Positions 28,685 through 33,471 of a stretch of 33,471 nt of DNA are shown one piece after another. This DNA comes from Chloroflexota bacterium. Lineage in GTDB: Bacteria; Chloroflexota; Chloroflexia; Chloroflexales; Chloroflexaceae. The stretch spans positions 1 through 33,471 of the forward strand of contig JAUQOZ010000043.1 of NCBI GenBank assembly GCA_030550625.1. Reading direction: 5' to 3'. A model generated the notes under the pieces. The model ran no database searches and had not been told where the DNA came from. It saw only the letters and a list, made by a program, of their open reading frames with translations. A program made the position numbers and the translations under genes. How positions within the stretch are numbered: the stretch's first letter is position 1; every line of letters starts with the position of its first letter.

Positions 28685-30238
28685 ATGACTGATATCAACG
28701 ACAAACTTGCCCAAACCACCCTTGCCTCTGCCCTTGACCAACCGCCGGCGGCGCCACTGCGCCGGCTGTGGTGGCAGCGTTTGCAACAGAGCTTGATCGC
28801 TGTCCCGTTTCGGGTGCGGTTGACCCTGCTCTACACCAGCCTCTTCTCGTTTGCGTTGCTGATTATCGGCATCGGTGTCCATTTCGCCGTCGCGCAAGCG
28901 CTCTACGCCGGCGTGCAAAGCGATTTGACCTCAGCGACGCAGCAGGTGCGGGCAATCCTCAATGCGGTTGGCTTACAAAGCATCCGGACACCGAGCGGGC
29001 AACTGCAACTCTACCTAGATCGTGATTTCATTCAACTTTTCACCAATCGCAATATTGGCGCGCAACTTTTTCGGCCTGATGGTACGTTGATGAGCAACAC
29101 TCCGAATCTCGAACCATATATGCTGCCGTTGCCACCGGAAGCGTTGCAATTAACCTCGATCAATACGAATGGGATCACCATTGTACGCGATGTCAACGGC
29201 GTACCGGTCAAATCGCTGATTACTCCGGTTGTCTTGCGTGATGGCCAGTTGCTCGGTTTCTTGCAAGTCTCCCGCCCGCTTGATGATGTAGCTGATACGT
29301 TGACGCTCTTGCAGCAAATTCTGCTTGGCGGCGGGATGATTGCCTTGATCGTGACCGGTATCGGCGCGATGTATCTGTCGAAACGAGCGTTGCGCCCAAT
29401 TGAGCAGATTACGTTGACGGCACAGAGCATTGTGCGAGCCGAGGATCTCGGTCGCCGGATTCCCGAACCGGCTCAGCGTGATGAGCTGCACCAATTGACC
29501 GTGACGATCAATGAGTTGTTATCGCGTCTCGAACAGCTCTTTTCCACGCAGCAGCGATTTGTCGCCGATGTCAGCCACGAGTTGCGCACACCCTTAACGG
29601 TGATGCAGGGCAATCTTGAAGTGCTCGAGCGTGGCGCCGGTGCTGACCCGGCTTTGCTCAAAGAGGTGATCGGCGATATGCGGCGCGAAACGGCGCGCTT
29701 GATTCGCATGGTGAATGATCTGCTGCTGCTCGCCCAAAGTGAGACGCATGTCGCGTTGCGCCACGAACCGGTTGAGCTTGACACCCTGCTGCTTGAGGTG
29801 TTTCGCGAGCTGCGCCCGCTGGCCGGCCAAGTGCGGTTACGGATCGGCGCTGAGGATCAGATATTGGTTTACGGCGATCGTGATCGGATTAAGCAAGCGT
29901 TGTTGAATTTAGGGGTGAATGCGCTGCAATACACACCGCCGGGTGGGTTAGTAGTGTTAGGTCTCGAACGCTACGAGCAGTTTGCCTGTCTAAGCGTGGC
30001 CGATACCGGCGTCGGCATCAGCGAAGCTGAACTTACCCATATTTTTGACCGCTTCTACCGGGTTGATCGCTCGCGTTCGCGCCACAGCGGCGGCGCCGGG
30101 TTGGGGTTGTCGATCGTGAAGTGGGTCGCCGAAGCGCACGGCGGCTATGTGACAGTGGCGAGCGAAGTGGGGCGCGGCAGCACGTTCGCCATCTATTTGC
30201 CGTTGCCCGAACCGGCTGCGTTGTCTATCGCAGAATAG
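28685..30238 (+). CDS. Membrane sensor histidine kinase
   Basis: A 517-residue sensor kinase. It has a cytoplasmic N-terminus, TM1 (about 46-72), an extracytoplasmic sensor region (about 73-208), TM2 (about 210-232) and a HAMP linker (about 232-285). The dimerisation domain carries the phospho-accepting His298 (VSHELRTPLTV), and the HATPase domain has NALQYTPP, ADTGVGIS and GGAGLGLSIVK. No response regulator gene lies next to it in the window, so its partner is unknown. The start is the ATG at 28685, just behind a -10 hexamer. It is followed after 15 nt by the phosphoesterase gene. Confidence 0.95.
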   Translation: MTDINDKLAQTTLASALDQPPAAPLRRLWWQRLQQSLIAVPFRVRLTLLYTSLFSFALLIIGIGVHFAVAQALYAGVQSDLTSATQQVRAILNAVGLQSIRTPSGQLQLYLDRDFIQLFTNRNIGAQLFRPDGTLMSNTPNLEPYMLPLPPEALQLTSINTNGITIVRDVNGVPVKSLITPVVLRDGQLLGFLQVSRPLDDVADTLTLLQQILLGGGMIALIVTGIGAMYLSKRALRPIEQITLTAQSIVRAEDLGRRIPEPAQRDELHQLTVTINELLSRLEQLFSTQQRFVADVSHELRTPLTVMQGNLEVLERGAGADPALLKEVIGDMRRETARLIRMVNDLLLLAQSETHVALRHEPVELDTLLLEVFRELRPLAGQVRLRIGAEDQILVYGDRDRIKQALLNLGVNALQYTPPGGLVVLGLERYEQFACLSVADTGVGISEAELTHIFDRFYRVDRSRSRHSGGAGLGLSIVKWVAEAHGGYVTVASEVGRGSTFAIYLPLPEPAALSIAE

Positions 30239-30253
30239 AGTACAATAGGCGGC

Positions 30254-30886
30254 ATGCGCACGCTTACGATCAGCGACGAAATCGTCCCTGCCGTCTACAG
30301 TCTCAATATCAAACAACGCTTCGCCGATGTCCAATTAGTGCTGGCTTGCGGTGATCTGCCGATCTATTACCTTGAGTTTGTGGTGACAATGCTCGGCCAG
30401 CCCTGTTTCTACGTCTGGGGTAATCACGACTCGCCAGAGGTGCAGGCTGATGGGCAGGTGGTCAGTTATGCTCGCGGCGCAGTCTGCGTGGAAGATCGGG
30501 TCGTCTGCCATCAAGGACTGTTGATCGGCGGTTTGGGCGGTTCGATCCGCTACAAGCCCGATGGCCATCACCAGTACACCGAAACGCAGATGATGCTGCG
30601 CGTGTGGCGGATGGCCCCCCGCTTATTGCTTAACCGGCTGCGCTATGGCCGCTATCTTGATGTCTTGCTGACCCATGCGCCGCCGCTTGGCATTCACAAC
30701 GGCCCCGATTACCCCCATCGCGGCTTTCGTGCTTTGCTGTTGCTGATGCAGTGGTTTCGCCCGCGCTACCTCATCCACGGCCATATCCATCTCTCGTATG
30801 GCTTTGGTCATGCCACCGAAACACAGGTGGGTGATACGCTCGTCATCAACACTGCCGGCTATCGGGTGCTGGATCTGGTAGTGTGA
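30254..30886 (+). CDS. Calcineurin-like metallophosphoesterase
   Basis: A 210-residue cytoplasmic phosphoesterase. Metal-binding motifs are CGDLP (32-36), GNHD (56-59), THAPP and HGHIH. The first motif, normally DxH, reads SDEIVP (Asp8, Glu9), so the histidine is missing and one metal site may be altered. The substrate is unknown. It starts 15 nt after the kinase stop in the same direction and is probably co-transcribed. TACAAT (30241-30246) lies 7 nt before the ATG, so a separate leaderless transcript is also possible. Confidence 0.9.
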   Translation: MRTLTISDEIVPAVYSLNIKQRFADVQLVLACGDLPIYYLEFVVTMLGQPCFYVWGNHDSPEVQADGQVVSYARGAVCVEDRVVCHQGLLIGGLGGSIRYKPDGHHQYTETQMMLRVWRMAPRLLLNRLRYGRYLDVLLTHAPPLGIHNGPDYPHRGFRALLLLMQWFRPRYLIHGHIHLSYGFGHATETQVGDTLVINTAGYRVLDLVV

Positions 30887-31058
30887 GAGGGGTGTTGTTT
30901 ACCGAGGGTTTGCTGCTATTGATGTGGGCGTAGGTGACAGCGCTGCGATGTTCTGCTTCCGCAGCAAGTTCCTTCGCATAGACGCTCATCGAGACAGGTC
31001 GCGACAACGTTGTGTACCGCTTTGTGGCTTTCTCACAGTTCTGACAGATAGTTCTTTG

Positions 31059-31077
31059 TGCAACTTTTTAGGTTGCA
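31059..31077. promoter_or_regulatory. Inverted repeat upstream of the ParB-like gene
   Basis: TGCAAC-N7-GTTGCA is a perfect 6-bp inverted repeat. Its right arm overlaps TTGCAA (31073-31078), a possible -35 with TACGCT 17 bp downstream (weak). It might be an operator. The rest of the 314-bp gap from 30887 to 31200 shows no gene. Confidence 0.35.
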
Positions 31078-31200
31078 ATCGCGTCTGACTCATGGTACGC
31101 TACCCGCGACAACGACCGCCGGCGTCGCCGGTCGCTTGCCGAGCGCGGTGTGTGTGCGCTGACCATCACTACATGATGATGAGGCCGAAAGGAGTGGCCG

Positions 31201-32115
31201 ATGTCAGCCATTCAAGCGATCGTTCATGATGAATTTACCCGCATTCGCCGCGACCAGATGCTGCGCGAACTGCTGGCGCTGATAACTCGCCGCCCTAACG
31301 AGCTGTTGCCGTTCGATGAGGTGCGGGCGCGGCTGAATGTGCGCGGGCAACATTATCTTGGCCATCAGACGGTTCCGCTCGATAAGATCATCGGCAGCGA
31401 GGGCCGGTACAGTGATTTCGACCGCCAGTTTGCGCCTCGACATAACGCTAATCGCTTTCGCTGGATGAGCATCGATCGCGCTCATCACGAAGGTACGCCC
31501 TTGCCGTCGGTCGAGTTGTATAAGCTGGGTGATATTTACTTTGTTAAAGACGGCCATCACCGTATCTCGGTGGCTCGCTTTCAGGGCCAGCGCGAGATTG
31601 ACGCAATTGTCACCGAGCTGGTGGTTGATGTACCGCTCGATACCAATCTCAGCCTGCGCGATCTGCTCTTGAAAGAGGAGTATAGCGATTTCCTCGAATG
31701 GACTGGTCTGGCCGATCTGCGTCCCGATCAGCGGATCGAGTTTAGCGAACCCGGCGGTTATCTCGATTTGGTGCGCCATATTAACGCCCATCGCTACTAT
31801 CTGGGCCAAGAGTTGGGGCGGCCAGTATCGCGCGAGGAGGCGGTAGCGAGTTGGTACGATAACGTCTACATGCCGGTCATCGAGGTTATCCGGTCACAGA
31901 ATGCGCTACGCTACTTCCCCGGTCGCACCGAGGCCGACCTCTACCGCTGGATCATGGATCACCGCTGGTATTTGCGTGAACGCAACGGTGGCGCCGATCC
32001 GGGGCCGTTGGTGGCCGCATCGGATTATGTGCGGCTTTTTGGCCGGCGCAGTTTGGCGGCGATTACCGATTGGCTGTTGGGCGCGTTGCGGGGGAAGCAA
32101 GCCGGTACAGTCTAA
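31201..32115 (+). CDS. ParB/sulfiredoxin-like domain protein of unknown role
   Basis: A 304-residue soluble protein. Residues about 45-145 resemble the ParB N-terminal/sulfiredoxin-like fold, with TVPLDKIIGSEGRY and VKDGHHRISVARFQG (DGHHR at 117-121), the part that binds or hydrolyses nucleotides in that superfamily. The C-terminal half is helical, with SWYDNVYMPVIEVIR and FPGRTEADLYRWIMDHRW, resembling DUF4032. There is no ParA gene or HTH domain nearby, so chromosome partitioning is unlikely. The function is unknown; nucleotide-dependent regulation is an inference. AAAGGAG lies 6 nt before the ATG. Confidence 0.82.
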   Translation: MSAIQAIVHDEFTRIRRDQMLRELLALITRRPNELLPFDEVRARLNVRGQHYLGHQTVPLDKIIGSEGRYSDFDRQFAPRHNANRFRWMSIDRAHHEGTPLPSVELYKLGDIYFVKDGHHRISVARFQGQREIDAIVTELVVDVPLDTNLSLRDLLLKEEYSDFLEWTGLADLRPDQRIEFSEPGGYLDLVRHINAHRYYLGQELGRPVSREEAVASWYDNVYMPVIEVIRSQNALRYFPGRTEADLYRWIMDHRWYLRERNGGADPGPLVAASDYVRLFGRRSLAAITDWLLGALRGKQAGTV

Positions 32116-32139
32116 GCGATCAACCTCTCTCAGCCACGG

Positions 32140-32168
32140 TTGCGCCGTTCCCGATCTGAAGCTATAAT
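32140..32168 (+). promoter_or_regulatory. Promoter of the terminal glycosyltransferase gene
   Basis: TTGCGC (32140-32145), 17 bp, then a perfect TATAAT (32163-32168). The -10 overlaps an ATG at 32167, so that ATG cannot be in the mRNA. The expected start, near 32175-32176, coincides with an in-frame GTG. Confidence 0.65.
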
Positions 32169-32175
32169 GCGCAGC

Positions 32176-33471
32176 GTGATTAGAACACTTGCGCGCCCAA
32201 CCTTTTCGTTCCAACCAGCTTTGTTGCTGCCAGTGGCGTTGACGCTCATCGCCATTGGTGTGTTATGGTTCTCGCCTATTCGCACATCACACGCTTGGCG
32301 CGTTGGTGAAGATCACGAACCGGTGCTGGTTGGGTTCCACGGTAACGAACAAAACGAAACCGATCTGTTCCGCTGGTCGCAACCGCAGGCGGCGTTGTTT
32401 CTCTATGGCTATCGCGGCGCGCCAGCATTGGTTGAGTTGCGCTTGGCTGCGCCGCGCCAGCCGGGTATGGCTCCAGCCCAAGCGGCATTTGCCTATCAAG
32501 ATGGCGACTTGGGTACTGTGACCCTAGCCGGATATTGGCGTCGCTATCGTTTGCTAGTGCCTACTGCCATCACCGGCGAGACGGTGCTGCGCTGGTCTAC
32601 CGAGCCATACATCGCGCTACCCGATGTGCGCGAGTTAGGAATAGCCTTGAGCGGAGTCAGGCAATGGCCGCTAGCTGATCGTCCGCCCTTGAGTGTCCAG
32701 ATTATCGCGTGGAGCATCTTGCCGTTGCTGGTATGGGTGGCTGGCATCGTGTGGCGGTGGCCGGTGTTTTGGCGTGACACGGGGGCGCTGTTGGCGCTCG
32801 CGCCGGCGCTCGGTTTGGCTCTGGTTCCGGCAACGGCTGAATACTGGTTGCCCACTGTGCCATGGCCATGGTGGCCGGGATTGCCGGTGCTCGTGTTAGC
32901 AGTATGGCCGGCGCTGGCAACTGGTTGGCGTGTGGTAACGCAATGGGCGGTTGTCCGGCCAATCGTGAGTTGGATAGGTCTAGCTGCGGCATTCGCAAGC
33001 TTGCTCGCCTTGCGGGCTGGCGCTCCAGCATGGGTGATGTTGCCGCTGGTTCTTGGCGGCGTTGGTTTGGCATGGCCGCTGACAACTGATTCTGAAGAGC
33101 GTTCGGCATGGCCAATCGGCGGCTTGCTCGCAGCAATGACGGTTGTGGCACTGGTAGTACGATTGGTCGCGCTCGATCAGATGCCGCCGGCACTCTGGCG
33201 CGACGAGGCGCGCCATGGTTTGCTCGCCTTGCAGATCTGGTCGGATCCGAGCTTTCGTCCGATCTATGTACCTGTATTCGCCGATCTGCCGGCGTTGCTC
33301 TTTTATCTGATGGCGCCGATCGTAGGCCTATTAGGCCCGGAAGCGTGGAGCGCCCGGCTGGTGAGTGCGGTGGCTGGCGCGTTGACGCCGCTGGCGCTCT
33401 ATTGGTTTGCTGCACCGGTGATTGGCCGGCGGGCAGCGGTGTTGGGTGCAGCCTTACTGGCGTGGGCCTCG
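32176..33471 (+). CDS. GT-C-type membrane glycosyltransferase, 3' end outside the window
   Basis: A partial membrane protein open to the end of the window, 432 codons visible. It has a hydrophobic helix near the N-terminus (LLLPVALTLIAIGVLWF), then about 110 residues likely outside the membrane, then many helices. The segment LWRDEARHG, followed by LALQIW, matches the first external loop of ArnT/PMT-like glycosyltransferases, where Asp-Glu is catalytic. It probably transfers a sugar from a polyprenyl carrier to a protein or glycan outside the membrane. An ATG at 32167 is in frame but lies inside the -10 box. The GTG at 32176 fits a leaderless start. Confidence 0.82.
   Translation, partial: MIRTLARPTFSFQPALLLPVALTLIAIGVLWFSPIRTSHAWRVGEDHEPVLVGFHGNEQNETDLFRWSQPQAALFLYGYRGAPALVELRLAAPRQPGMAPAQAAFAYQDGDLGTVTLAGYWRRYRLLVPTAITGETVLRWSTEPYIALPDVRELGIALSGVRQWPLADRPPLSVQIIAWSILPLLVWVAGIVWRWPVFWRDTGALLALAPALGLALVPATAEYWLPTVPWPWWPGLPVLVLAVWPALATGWRVVTQWAVVRPIVSWIGLAAAFASLLALRAGAPAWVMLPLVLGGVGLAWPLTTDSEERSAWPIGGLLAAMTVVALVVRLVALDQMPPALWRDEARHGLLALQIWSDPSFRPIYVPVFADLPALLFYLMAPIVGLLGPEAWSARLVSAVAGALTPLALYWFAAPVIGRRAAVLGAALLAWAS

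Overview
The window looks like chromosomal DNA of a Chloroflexota bacterium, most likely class Chloroflexia (inference). The grounds are a GC-rich genome, a complete actinobacterial-type (group 1h) [NiFe]-hydrogenase operon of the kind known from aerobic Chloroflexota, a long leucyl-tRNA synthetase, and many small repeats filling the gaps between genes. No rRNA, tRNA, CRISPR array, transposase or phage gene was found.

Region 1 (1-3275, minus strand) holds leuS, with an extended -10 promoter and a small upstream reading frame that has an excellent ribosome binding site and overlaps the leuS start. A 44-bp tandem palindromic repeat follows the leuS stop.

Region 2 (3498-16820, minus strand) is one long hydrogenase locus. 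In transcription order it reads: DUF1641-like protein, hypA, hypB, hydrogenase small subunit, large subunit, maturation protease, a 108-aa unknown, a TPR-type protein, a 120-aa unknown, a NifU-Rieske fusion, an NHL beta-propeller, hypC, hypD, hypE. A strong sigma-70 promoter sits at 16783-16812. hypF (17004-19346) is divergent on the plus strand, so all six Hyp factors plus the protease are present. The hydrogenase should oxidise H2 in the cytoplasm, since no Tat signal is seen. The NifU-Rieske protein and its neighbours are candidates for cluster delivery or electron transfer. Seven copies of a GCAAAG-rich inverted element lie in the gaps of this locus.

Region 3 (19507-23905, plus strand) is a small defence-like island. 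It has two different PIN-type toxin-antitoxin pairs whose antitoxins share a near-identical 5' region and N-terminus, followed by a large adenine-specific DNA methyltransferase of Eco57I type. Three GC-rich hairpin repeats close it.

Region 4 (24312-33471) carries a secreted multidomain nuclease, a convergent glutathione peroxidase with a clear promoter, a sensor histidine kinase followed closely by a metallophosphoesterase, a ParB-like protein, and the start of a membrane glycosyltransferase that runs off the window. Several of these genes have a -10 hexamer 6-7 nt before the start codon, which suggests leaderless mRNAs.
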